A stretch of 50,188 bases of DNA from Burkholderiaceae bacterium (GTDB taxonomy: Bacteria > Pseudomonadota > Gammaproteobacteria > Burkholderiales > Burkholderiaceae_C), in assembly GCA_023150375.1 (NCBI GenBank), contig JAKLLA010000025.1, positions 1-50,188 of the forward strand, in the 5' to 3' direction. The stretch's first letter is position 1. Every line of letters starts with the position of its first letter. Shown piece after piece: positions 29,664 to 38,637 of this stretch. A model generated the notes under the pieces. That model was not told where the DNA came from. It saw only the letters and a list, made by a program, of their open reading frames with translations, and did no database searches. The position numbers and the translations under genes were made by a program.

Positions 29664-32600
29664 TCAGGGCAGGTTCATCAAGGTCCTCAGCGCATCGCGC
29701 AGCTCGCGGTGCGTGAGCGGCCGCGGCGCCTGGCCGCGCGGGCGCAGCAGCGGCATGGCCGGCGAGCTGCGGTCGGCATCCAGGTCGATGCGGTCGTCGC
29801 GCAGCACCTGGCCCCAGGCGTCCAGGGTCGGCAGCAGGCCGATGCGGGCCACCTCCTCGCCAGCCGCCGGGGCCGCGGGGCCGGGAGCCAGCCGCTCGGG
29901 GGCCTGATCCGGGACGGCGTCCAGCCCGACCAGCCAGCGCCACTCGGCTTCGCGCCGCTCGTCCAGGTTCCAGCGCCGCAGCACCTCGCGGCCGGCCTGC
30001 AGCGGGGTCGGCCCGGCCGACAGCGCCGCGGTCAGCCCCGGGTTCAGCAGCGGCGCCAGCGCCAGCTGGAACAGCGCCGCCAGGTCGCCGGCGCGGCCCA
30101 GCGCCGTGCCGCCCAGGTCGGCGCCGAGCGGGTCGACCGCATCGCGCCCGGGCAGCACGTCCAGCGCGTCCTCGGCCGGCGAGAAGCGGCCGGTGGGCGC
30201 GCCCAGTGCGCCGGCGCGGCGGCTGCGCGGCGCCTGGCGCAGCGGATAGGCATCGCCCTGCGCGCGCGGCAGGGCGCGCCAGCGCTGCGCCAGGAGGTCG
30301 TGCAGCGCCCAGCTGGGCTGGTCGTCGCCGTGCGTGGCCAGTCGCAGCGGCCAGGGCAGCGCCGCCGAGGCCGGCTCGACCACCTGCCCCTGCAGCCCGG
30401 GCACCGCCGCCTGCAGGCTGGCGAGCAGCTCGGCCGCGGTCTGCGCCTGCGGCAGCGCCACGGTGGTCACGGCCCCGCCGCCCTGGCGCAGCTCGACCCG
30501 GTCTGCCCAGGGGCGGATCTCCCAGCCCTCGGCCGCGTGCCAGAGCTGCAGCAGTGGACGCATGCCGGCCGGGTAGCGCTGGCCAGCCAGGCCCGCCCCC
30601 TGGGACTCGAGCAGGTGCTCCGGCCAGACCTGGGCACGCACCCGCGGCAGGCCGAGCAGGTCCTGGCCGGCCCAGGCGCCCAGGCCCGGCAGCACATCGA
30701 CCCGGTCGCGCAGCAGCTGGCGCAGCCCGCCGCCAGCCGCGAGTCGCCAGGCCGCCAGCAGCCCGCCGCCCAGCAGCAGCCCGGTGAACAGGCCCCACAG
30801 CGGCCAGAAGGCCGCGTCGCGGCGCAGGTCCGCCCCGCGGATCAGCAGGCAGAACAGCCAGGCCACCGCCAGCCCCATCAGCGGCAGCGCCTGGATCAGG
30901 TGCATCAGCCCGGAGCCGGGCCGCCGCCCGGCGTAGTGCACGATCGAGCGGACCAGGAAGTACAGGTCGGTGGCCACCCAGGGCGTGAACAGCAGCCCCC
31001 AGCGGATGCCGGGCGACGCCGACAGGGTCAGCGCACTGGTCACCGCGAAGACGGTGCGCAGCCCGCCGGCCACGGTGAACTGCACGAAGTCCGCATCGCG
31101 CCGCGGCACGATGGCCCACAGCGCCAGCCCGTAGGCCAGCGGCGCCGGGATGCCGCAGGCCAGCGTGATGTTCGCGACCTGGTACCAGCTCTTCTCGTCG
31201 CTGGCATTGGCCGGGTCGTCCGGGCCCTTCGATTCGTCGACCTGGCGCAGCAGGCGCCCGCCGTGGTCGCCGAAACGCGCCAGCATCACGCCCAGCGCCG
31301 GCGCCAGGAAGACCGGCAGCAGCACCGCGAACCAGGTGCCCAGACCCCAGTTCGACGGCGCGCGGCTGGCCTGCCAGAGCTGCAGCCCCTCGGCCAGCGC
31401 ATCGGCATCGGGCGGACGGTCCTCGGCCGGAGCCTCGGTGGTGGACAGGCGGCGCGCGGCCAGTTCGGGGCCGAGGCTCTCCTGCAGCGCCCGGGCGAAG
31501 GCGGGCAGCAGCGCCGGCGGCAGCGCGTCCGCGCTCGGGAACCAGCCGTCGAAGGCCGGCTGCTCGGCCTGCCCGGCCAGCATCGTGCGGCTCACCCAGG
31601 TTTCGGCGATGGCCCGGTCGACCCCGCCGGAAGGCCCCGGATCGGCCGGACCGCGCAGCGCCGCGGCGCCGCGCAGCAGCGGGCCGATCAGCAGCTCGCC
31701 GGCCACCGCACAGGCCATGCCGGCGCAGAAGGCGCGGATGCGGGCCTGCCCGGTGGCATCGGCCGTGCCGGCCAGGGCGAACTGCGCGGTGCGGCCGACG
31801 ACCGTCAGCGCATCGGCCAGGGTGGCCGACACCGCCTCGTCGGCGCTGCCGCGGCGCAGGGCGCTGCGCATCCAGCCCGGGCGGGCCTCCAGCCAGTCGG
31901 CCCAGTCGGGCAGGTCCAGGCCGATCGCCCCCAGCATCACGAAGCGCGACAGCCCCTCGGCCGCCGCGGCATGGCTCAACGGGTCCGGCCCGGGCAGCGC
32001 GGTGGCCGCGGCCTGCAGCAGGGCATGCAGCCCGCGGTCGACATCGGTCAGGTGGTCGCCCGAGTGCATCCGGATGCGCGAATGCCGCGCCAGCGCCGCC
32101 AGGCGGCGCTGCGCGACGATGGCGGTGGCCAGCGGCAGCGCGGCCGGAATCTCGCGCGGGGGTCCCTGCACGGCCGGCGGGTCGCCCGCCAGCGCGGTGA
32201 CCGTGATCGCGCGCAGGGCGGCGTGGCGCTGCGCGTCGACCAGCGGCTGCACCGCCACCGCCGGGTCCGGGAAGGGGTCCAGCTCGTGGTGCGCCAGCGC
32301 CAGCAGGTACCAGGACGCGCGCGCCGGCAGCTCGGCCGGGCGCGGCAGCAGGTCCGAATGCAGGTCGAAGGCGGCCACCCGCGGCTCGCGCGCATCCAGC
32401 CGGCCGAGCCGGCGCAGGCCCAGCGTGCGCCAGCCGCCGCCGTGCACCGGCAGGCCGCTGCGCAGCGCGGCGGCATGGTCGGCCGGCAGCGCGGGCGGCT
32501 GCCCGCCGACCGCCTCGGCCAGCAGCAGGTGCACGGTGGCGCCGCGGCAGGCCTCCACCCCGGTGTTCTGCAGCTGCACGTAGACCCGGTTGACCACGCC

Positions 32601-35600
32601 GGCCAGGTGAGTGGCCACCGTCGCGCTGCGGTCGGCCAGTGCGGCAAAGCCCACCGCATCGAGCCCCTGCTGCGGCGGGGTCTGGTACGCCCCGCCCAGG
32701 GGCGCGTCCACCACGATGTCGGGGCTGGCGGCCGGCGCCACCGCGGCGCCGGCGGCATCGCGTGCGCCGTAGGCGGCCGGGCGCAGGCCGCGGTCCAGCA
32801 CGGTCTCGCGCAGCAGCAGGCGCACACGCGGCACCGGCACCGGCGGCACCTGGCGTTCGTAGCAGCCGCGCCCGTGGGTGGACACGCGCAGCAGGCCGTT
32901 CGGTGCGAGCTCGAGGTCGACCACCGGCGCGTCGGGCAGCCCCTCGGAGAAAGGCCGCCAGTGCGCACCGCCGTCGGTCGAGCGCCACAGGCCGATGTCG
33001 GCCCCGACGTACAGCCCGCCGGCATCGGCCACGATGGCGTTGTGCTGCACGTCCAGCAGGCCGGTGGCGCCGTTGCCGGAGCGGGCCGACCAGGTGACGC
33101 CGGTCACGTTGCCCGCGCCGTTCAGCGTGACCTGGGCACGCCAGACCCGCCGCGTGCCGGCCGCCGCGCTGCCCCCGCCGACGCTGCCGCCCAGGCAGAC
33201 GTAGAAGCTGCGCGCAGCGGCGTCGGCCGGGTCGCGGCAGATCCCGGTGACCCGCGGCGGCGGCGGTGCCAGCGGGGCGGGCTCGCCCGGCACGGCCGGC
33301 GGCGCAGCGGCCGCCACGCGGGGCCAGACGCTGCCGGAGGCCAGCGACTGCGGCCCGTTCCAGGCCGCCGCCGGAGCGGGCCGCTCGTAGAGGTAGCAGT
33401 GCCCCTGGTCGGTGCCGACGACAATGCGGTCGAAGCTCAGGAAGGCGATCGCGCTGATCAGCTGCCCGCCGGGCAGCCGGTCGGCCGCGCCGTTGCTCGG
33501 CAGCGAGGCCCAGTCGCCGCTGCCGGTCGAGGGGGCGGGCCCGCCGAAGGTGTCGGACAGCCAGAGCCGCTGGCCGCCGAGCAGCACCCGGTTGGCCTGC
33601 GCCGGCTGCGCCGGGTTCAGCGGCGCGCCGACCAGCGGCGGGTAGAAGGCGATGGCGTCACCGCCCAGGGCGGCGAAGACCTTGTCCTGCGGGTGCGGCG
33701 GCATGACGCTGCCGCCGGACTGCAGGCGGTAGACCCGCTCGCGCATGTAGCCCACCAGCACCCGCGGCGCCAGCCCCGCCAGCACGTCGCCCCAGTGCCA
33801 GACCGCCGCGCCCGCATCGCCCTGGAAGACCATGCGCCAGCCCGGCGTGCCCTGGCCGAGCGCGGCGCCGTTGTCCTGCGTGGACAGCAGCAGCAGCGCA
33901 TCCTCGGTCGGGTGGGTGTCGACCCCGTTGCCCTGCAGGGTCTGCAGCCCGCGGTTGCAGGCCCGGAAGGCCGCGCCCGGCTGCTCCCAGGCCTCGCAGC
34001 GGAACACACCCCCGTCGGTGCCAGCCCAGAGCTGGCTGCCGTCGCCGGGGGTGAAGGTCAGGCGGTGCACATCGGCATGGGCGCGCGCGCCGATGTAGCG
34101 GCTCGCCAGCGTCCAGTCGGCCCCGTTGGGCACGAGGCTGCCGACCCAGATCGACGAGAACCAGTTCGCCCCCGGGGTGCCCACGGCCACCACCGCGTCG
34201 CCCATGGCCTGCACCGTGGAACCACCGAGCACGATGCGGTTCACGTCGCGCGGGTCGACCGCCACCGCCAGGTCGTACCAGCCCTGCGTGCCGACCCAGG
34301 CGAGCGTGCCCTGGCCCGGGGTGGCGCTGGCCGGCGTCGGGTCCACCGGCATCGGCGTGATGCGGCCCCAGCGGTCGCTGGCGGCGTCCCAGCGAAAACC
34401 GCTGCCGTCCTGGCGCACCAGGTAGACCACGTCGGGGTCGTCCTCGCGCATGGCCAGGCTGCAGCGCAGCGCCGCGCCCGCCGGCGCCAGCGCGGGCGGG
34501 GCGGGCAGCTGCGAAGGCAGCCAGGCCGGCGCGACCGACGCCGGCCAGCTGGCCGCGCCCAGCGGGCGCAGCAGCGGCGGCGCGCCGGCAGCGGCCTCCG
34601 GATCGTCCGAGCGGAAGCGGAACACCTGCCCGCCGCGCAACGCCACCACCACCGTGGTGACCCCGCCGGCGGCGGCGCAGGCCAGCCCGGTGACATCCGG
34701 AATCTCGCTGGCCGAGGTGGCCTGGCCCGCCCCGTCGACCGTCAGGGCGAACCACAGCCGCCGCCAGTGCCAGCCGCCCACGCGGTCCGGCTCGCGCAGG
34801 AACAGGCCGACATTGGTGGCCGCGAAGGCCCGCTGCGGATCGGCCGGGTCGACCGCCAGCGCCCAGCAGCCGCGCTGCATCAGCAGGCCCGAGGCGGTCA
34901 GCGGCTGGGCCGGCGGCAGCACCGCGGGCGCGACCGGCTTCGGGCCGGCCACGGTGGGCTCGCGCAGCCAGTTGCGCCCGCCGTCCAGCGACACCAGCAG
35001 GCCGATGCCGAAGTAGGCGTCGCCGTTGCCGAAGGGCTCGCCGGTGCCGACGAAGACCCGCTCCGGGTGGTCCGGGTGGATCGCCACCGCCGGACAGGCC
35101 AGGCTGTCGGTGCGCAGCGCCGCCGGGTCGAGGTCGAAGGCCTCCATGCAGGACTGCCAGGAGGCCCCGCCGTCGTCGCTGCGCCAGACGCCGCCGTTGG
35201 CGCTGCCGGCATAGGCGATCTCGCCGTGCCGCGCGATCGCCAGCCCCGGCGTGCGCCCCGCCACCGGCGGGCCGCCCTGCGCCAGTCCGTTCAGCATCGG
35301 CGAGGGCCCGATCGGCACGAAGCGCGGGGGCAGCCGCGGCCCGGCCGCCGCCCCCGGCGCCAGCGCCACCACCGTCAGGTGGCGCAGCGCCACCTGGCGC
35401 AGGCCGTCGGCCACCGCCTCGGCGTCCACCAGGTCGGTGACCAGCGGGTCGTCGGCGTGGTGCAGCGCCACCAGCAGGGTCCAGGCCTCGCTGCCCGCCG
35501 TGGCCGCCAGCACGTCCGGCGCGGGCAGCAGCGCAGACGACAGCGTCAGCGTCGCCACCTGCGGGTGGCCCGGCCAGAGGTCGGACACCGTCGTGTGGCC

Positions 35601-38321
35601 GACGGTCTGCCAGCCGCTGCCACTGCCGCCGCGCACCGCCTGCCCGGCGCGCAGCTGTGCCGCCCAGCCAGGCGGCAGGTCCGGCAGGCTGCCGTGCCGG
35701 CCCGCGGCGATCAGCACCGAGACCTGCACCCCATGCACCCAGTGCGGCCCCTGGTTGTGCACCAGCACCTGCACCCGGGTGGCCACCGGCTGCGCGGCGG
35801 TGGGTACGCGCGTGCTGTCGTCGTCGGACAGCTCGAAGAAGTCGATCAGCGACAGCCGGTGCCCCTCCGGAAAGCGGTAGGCGCCGGCGGCATCCGGCGC
35901 ATCGCAGCGGATGTCCGGGCTGTGGCCGGGCGCCAGCAACGCACCGCTGGCGCCCGGGTCGTTCTGGCCGTAGACGCTGGGCAGCAGCCCCAGGTCCAGG
36001 CGGTGGTCGCGCAGCAGCAGCTGCACCGGCGCCATGCGGGCGGGCGGCGGGGCCCCGGGCGCACCCAGGCGGCGCACGAAGGCACTGCGGCCGTGGGTGG
36101 CCGCGCGCAGCAGGCGCAGCGCCGGCGCCGCGGCGCCGGGCGGATTCGTCAGTGAGGGCACCGGCGGGAAGATCAGCAGGTCGGTCACCGCCGCCTCGGG
36201 CAGGCCGACGCCCCAGGGCGCCCAGGTGGCGCCGCGGTCGGTGGAGCGCCACAGGCCCACGTCGGTGGCCAGGTAGAGCTGCGTCGGGTCGCCGGGGTCG
36301 ACCTCCAGCGCGTTGGCCTGCACGTCCAGCAGGCTGTTCGCGCCGCCCGGGCCGGAGCGGGCCGTCCAGGCGGTGTTGTCCCAGTGCCAGACATGGCGGT
36401 GGTCGCCGCTGCCGCCCAGCACCGCGTACAGGCTCATGCCGCTGGGGTCGGCGGGGTCGGGCACCACATCGGTCACCGGGGCCCACAGGCCCAGGCCGGG
36501 CGCGGGGCCGGCATTGTCCAGCCGGGTGCGCACCCAGGGGCCCGGATTCGCCGCCTGGGTGTAGCGGAAGACCCCGCCGCCCACCGTGCCGACGTAGACG
36601 ATGCCGAAGGAGGCGAAGCGGATGCTGGCGATGTTGTTGGGCAGGTTGTCGCCCGCCGCGTTGGACGGCAGCGAACGCCAGTTGCCGCCGAAGGTCTCGC
36701 TCAGCCAGAGCCGGCGCGAACCGTAGGCCACCCGGTTCGCCTCCGCGGGCGTGGCCGAGGGCGGGGTGCCGGCGATCGGCGCGTAGAACTCGCTGTGCGC
36801 GTCGAGGGTGTCCCCGCTGGCGCCGGGCACCGAGACATCGGCCCAGCTCGCCGGCGCCGCGCCGCCGTCGGTGCAGCGCAGCACGGTGCGGTGGGTGTAG
36901 GTCATCAGCACCCGGTAGGGGTTGGACCAGTCCACCACGCAGCTGCCGGCGTCGCCTTCGGTGGTCAGCGAGGAGGCCTCGTCACCGAGCAGGCGCTGGC
37001 CGCCGTTGTCCTGCGTCGCGGCGAACAGCACGGCCGGCTCGCTGGGGTGCTGCGCCAGCGCGTTGATCAGCGTGGTCGCCAGCCCGCTGTTCAGGCTGCG
37101 GAAGGCCGGTCGCGGCGCCTGCGCGCTGTCGGTGGCGAAGACGCCGCCGTCGCAGCCCACCCAGAGCTGGCCCGGCAGGCCGCGCGGGAAGACCAGCGCA
37201 TGCACGTCCGCATGGATCGTGTGGCCGATGTAGGTCGGCCGGGCCACCAGGTTCGCCCCCTGGGCACGCACCCGCACGCGCCAGATCGACGAGGACCAGA
37301 CCGTGCTCGCCGTGGCGCTGGCCACCACCTCGCCGGCGGTGTTCACCGGCACGGTCGAGCCGCCGCAGTAGACCGTGTCGACATCCGCCGGGTCCACCGC
37401 CAGCGCCAGGTCGTACCAGCCCTGGCTGCCGACGAAGGCGCCGATGCCGGCCGGCTGGGGCGTCCAGGCCACCCGCCGCCAGGCCCCGGTGCCGGCGGCG
37501 TTCAGCCGCAGCCGCCAGAGCTGGCCGTTCTGGCGCACCGCGTAGACCACGTCGCTGCGCTCCGGATGCACCGCCAGCGTGACGCGCCCCGCATCGGCCG
37601 GAAAGCCCGTGCCCACCGGCGCCCAGCTGTGGCCCTGGTCGGTGGAGCGCAGCACCACCGCGGGCTGCCCCGCCCCGCCCGGACGCAGCGCGGCGAAGAA
37701 GTGGTCGCGCACCGCGACCACGCTGCTGGCATCGCGGGTGGGCGAGCCCGGCACGCCCAGCGCCTTCTGCACCCAGGTGGGCACCCCGGCGACGGACTCG
37801 CGGCGGTACAGCCCCACACGCGTGGCCCCGACGGCCCGCCCGGGCTCGGCCGGGTCGACCGCGATGGCGTAGAAGCCCTCGCCGGCCAGCGGGTCGGTGC
37901 CGCTCACCGCCTCGGTGACCCAGTGCCGCCCGCCATCCTCGGACACCAGCGGGCCGACGCCGAGGAAGGAATCGATCGCCCCGAAGGCCTCGCCCGTGCC
38001 GACGAAGACCCGCTCAGGATGGTCCGGATGGATCGCCACCGCCCCGCAGGCCAGGCTGTCGGCCCGGCCGTTCACGTTCAGCGGGTCGCTGTCCAGCGGG
38101 TCCATCAGCGGCCGCCAGGACAGCCCGGCGTCGTCGCTGCGCCAGACCCCGCCGTTGCTGGTGGCCGCGTAGACCACGTCGGCGTAGCGCGACAGCGCGA
38201 TCGACGGCACGCGCCCGGACACCGGCGGTCGGGTGAAGGCCTGGCCGTTGCGCATCACCGACGGACCGATCGCGGTCCAGACGGCAGGCACCAGGGCGGG
38301 CGGGCGGGGGTCGGTGGCCAT
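29664..38321 (-). CDS. Giant BNR-propeller membrane protein of the tail-like cluster
   Basis: A 2885-residue protein, last gene of the contractile-tail run. Residues about 13-985 and 1000-2050 are two copies of one module, each starting at an IGPS-x-M-x-NG motif and containing BNR-type boxes (WRSDDAGLSW, WRSTDRGATW; WRSDDGGASW, WRSTDGGAHW). Each ends with an LDLGLLPSVYG or LDRGLRPAAYG segment and a beta-rich tail. Residues 2051-2885 are different: a helical part, then about six membrane segments near 2327-2350, 2383-2405, 2423-2440, 2445-2463, 2475-2495 and 2504-2525, and a soluble C-terminal part of about 350 residues. No signal peptide. ATG giving MATDPRPP follows GGAGCG. It may be a receptor-binding or membrane-anchoring part, or an effector; function is not established. 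Confidence 0.85.
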   Translation of the reverse strand: MATDPRPPALVPAVWTAIGPSVMRNGQAFTRPPVSGRVPSIALSRYADVVYAATSNGGVWRSDDAGLSWRPLMDPLDSDPLNVNGRADSLACGAVAIHPDHPERVFVGTGEAFGAIDSFLGVGPLVSEDGGRHWVTEAVSGTDPLAGEGFYAIAVDPAEPGRAVGATRVGLYRRESVAGVPTWVQKALGVPGSPTRDASSVVAVRDHFFAALRPGGAGQPAVVLRSTDQGHSWAPVGTGFPADAGRVTLAVHPERSDVVYAVRQNGQLWRLRLNAAGTGAWRRVAWTPQPAGIGAFVGSQGWYDLALAVDPADVDTVYCGGSTVPVNTAGEVVASATASTVWSSSIWRVRVRAQGANLVARPTYIGHTIHADVHALVFPRGLPGQLWVGCDGGVFATDSAQAPRPAFRSLNSGLATTLINALAQHPSEPAVLFAATQDNGGQRLLGDEASSLTTEGDAGSCVVDWSNPYRVLMTYTHRTVLRCTDGGAAPASWADVSVPGASGDTLDAHSEFYAPIAGTPPSATPAEANRVAYGSRRLWLSETFGGNWRSLPSNAAGDNLPNNIASIRFASFGIVYVGTVGGGVFRYTQAANPGPWVRTRLDNAGPAPGLGLWAPVTDVVPDPADPSGMSLYAVLGGSGDHRHVWHWDNTAWTARSGPGGANSLLDVQANALEVDPGDPTQLYLATDVGLWRSTDRGATWAPWGVGLPEAAVTDLLIFPPVPSLTNPPGAAAPALRLLRAATHGRSAFVRRLGAPGAPPPARMAPVQLLLRDHRLDLGLLPSVYGQNDPGASGALLAPGHSPDIRCDAPDAAGAYRFPEGHRLSLIDFFELSDDDSTRVPTAAQPVATRVQVLVHNQGPHWVHGVQVSVLIAAGRHGSLPDLPPGWAAQLRAGQAVRGGSGSGWQTVGHTTVSDLWPGHPQVATLTLSSALLPAPDVLAATAGSEAWTLLVALHHADDPLVTDLVDAEAVADGLRQVALRHLTVVALAPGAAAGPRLPPRFVPIGPSPMLNGLAQGGPPVAGRTPGLAIARHGEIAYAGSANGGVWRSDDGGASWQSCMEAFDLDPAALRTDSLACPAVAIHPDHPERVFVGTGEPFGNGDAYFGIGLLVSLDGGRNWLREPTVAGPKPVAPAVLPPAQPLTASGLLMQRGCWALAVDPADPQRAFAATNVGLFLREPDRVGGWHWRRLWFALTVDGAGQATSASEIPDVTGLACAAAGGVTTVVVALRGGQVFRFRSDDPEAAAGAPPLLRPLGAASWPASVAPAWLPSQLPAPPALAPAGAALRCSLAMREDDPDVVYLVRQDGSGFRWDAASDRWGRITPMPVDPTPASATPGQGTLAWVGTQGWYDLAVAVDPRDVNRIVLGGSTVQAMGDAVVAVGTPGANWFSSIWVGSLVPNGADWTLASRYIGARAHADVHRLTFTPGDGSQLWAGTDGGVFRCEAWEQPGAAFRACNRGLQTLQGNGVDTHPTEDALLLLSTQDNGAALGQGTPGWRMVFQGDAGAAVWHWGDVLAGLAPRVLVGYMRERVYRLQSGGSVMPPHPQDKVFAALGGDAIAFYPPLVGAPLNPAQPAQANRVLLGGQRLWLSDTFGGPAPSTGSGDWASLPSNGAADRLPGGQLISAIAFLSFDRIVVGTDQGHCYLYERPAPAAAWNGPQSLASGSVWPRVAAAAPPAVPGEPAPLAPPPPRVTGICRDPADAAARSFYVCLGGSVGGGSAAAGTRRVWRAQVTLNGAGNVTGVTWSARSGNGATGLLDVQHNAIVADAGGLYVGADIGLWRSTDGGAHWRPFSEGLPDAPVVDLELAPNGLLRVSTHGRGCYERQVPPVPVPRVRLLLRETVLDRGLRPAAYGARDAAGAAVAPAASPDIVVDAPLGGAYQTPPQQGLDAVGFAALADRSATVATHLAGVVNRVYVQLQNTGVEACRGATVHLLLAEAVGGQPPALPADHAAALRSGLPVHGGGWRTLGLRRLGRLDAREPRVAAFDLHSDLLPRPAELPARASWYLLALAHHELDPFPDPAVAVQPLVDAQRHAALRAITVTALAGDPPAVQGPPREIPAALPLATAIVAQRRLAALARHSRIRMHSGDHLTDVDRGLHALLQAAATALPGPDPLSHAAAAEGLSRFVMLGAIGLDLPDWADWLEARPGWMRSALRRGSADEAVSATLADALTVVGRTAQFALAGTADATGQARIRAFCAGMACAVAGELLIGPLLRGAAALRGPADPGPSGGVDRAIAETWVSRTMLAGQAEQPAFDGWFPSADALPPALLPAFARALQESLGPELAARRLSTTEAPAEDRPPDADALAEGLQLWQASRAPSNWGLGTWFAVLLPVFLAPALGVMLARFGDHGGRLLRQVDESKGPDDPANASDEKSWYQVANITLACGIPAPLAYGLALWAIVPRRDADFVQFTVAGGLRTVFAVTSALTLSASPGIRWGLLFTPWVATDLYFLVRSIVHYAGRRPGSGLMHLIQALPLMGLAVAWLFCLLIRGADLRRDAAFWPLWGLFTGLLLGGGLLAAWRLAAGGGLRQLLRDRVDVLPGLGAWAGQDLLGLPRVRAQVWPEHLLESQGAGLAGQRYPAGMRPLLQLWHAAEGWEIRPWADRVELRQGGGAVTTVALPQAQTAAELLASLQAAVPGLQGQVVEPASAALPWPLRLATHGDDQPSWALHDLLAQRWRALPRAQGDAYPLRQAPRSRRAGALGAPTGRFSPAEDALDVLPGRDAVDPLGADLGGTALGRAGDLAALFQLALAPLLNPGLTAALSAGPTPLQAGREVLRRWNLDERREAEWRWLVGLDAVPDQAPERLAPGPAAPAAGEEVARIGLLPTLDAWGQVLRDDRIDLDADRSSPAMPLLRPRGQAPRPLTHRELRDALRTLMNLP
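32170..35318 (-). repeat. Propeller module copy 2 inside the giant gene
   Basis: Second tandem copy, beginning at VPIGPSPMLNG and ending before the helical/membrane part of the protein. It is somewhat longer than copy 1, mainly through extra loops rich in Pro and Ala. Confidence 0.8.
35360..38285 (-). repeat. Propeller module copy 1 inside the giant gene
   Basis: About 970 codons duplicated in tandem with the following module. Matching landmarks are AVAIHPDHPERVFVGTGE and the closing GLWRSTDRGATW. DNA at 37996-38066 matches 35044-35114 of copy 2 at 63 of 71 positions, so the duplication is fairly recent or homogenised. Confidence 0.8.
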
Positions 38322-38335
38322 GGTCGCGCGCTCCG

Positions 38336-38635
38336 TCAGGGCCCGTCGCCGGGCTCGCCGCCGCCGTCCTCGCCCGGATCGCCGCCGCCCTGCGCATCGG
38401 CGGCGGCCTGCAGGCGCTGGCGGTAGCTGCGCATCAGGTCGGCCAGCGGCGGGGGCAGTTCGGTGGGCTGGGCATGCGGGTCGCCCCCGCCGGCCTCGGT
38501 CAGCTCCTCCTCGACGTCGGCCAGCGGGTCGCGCGGGCGCATCGTGCGGGTGCGCTGGGCCATGAACCAGGCCTGGCGCAGCTGGGCCCCACTGGCTTCG
38601 GCGCCGGGGGCGGCGTCTTCGGGTTCGTCGGGCAT
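38336..38635 (-). CDS. Small acidic protein of the tail-like cluster, unknown
   Basis: A 99-residue protein, strongly acidic and low in complexity. The ends are Gly/Asp/Glu/Pro-rich (GGGDPGEDGGGEPGDGP at the C-terminus). A short conserved-looking core, LRQAWFMAQRTRTMRPRDPL, and a helical LADLMRSYRQRLQAAA suggest a binding peptide flanked by disorder. It starts 2 bp after the collagen-like gene's stop and ends 14 bp before the giant gene, so it is tightly embedded in the operon. It could be a chaperone or adaptor for either neighbour; that is inference from position only. Confidence 0.65.
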   Translation of the reverse strand: MPDEPEDAAPGAEASGAQLRQAWFMAQRTRTMRPRDPLADVEEELTEAGGGDPHAQPTELPPPLADLMRSYRQRLQAAADAQGGGDPGEDGGGEPGDGP

Positions 38636-38637
38636 GG

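Noticed and set aside
26413-32988. A 2191-codon open frame on the minus strand
   Set aside because: It crosses the rep 3' end, the c-di-GMP gene and part of the giant gene in a wrong frame. Its translation is Arg/Ala/His/Gln-rich without any domain. Long stop-free shadow frames are expected at this GC content.
29541-36155. A 2204-codon open frame on the + strand, antisense to the giant gene
   Set aside because: Translation is Gln/Arg/His/Ala-rich low complexity. The opposite strand shows BNR boxes and conserved repeats, so that one is coding.
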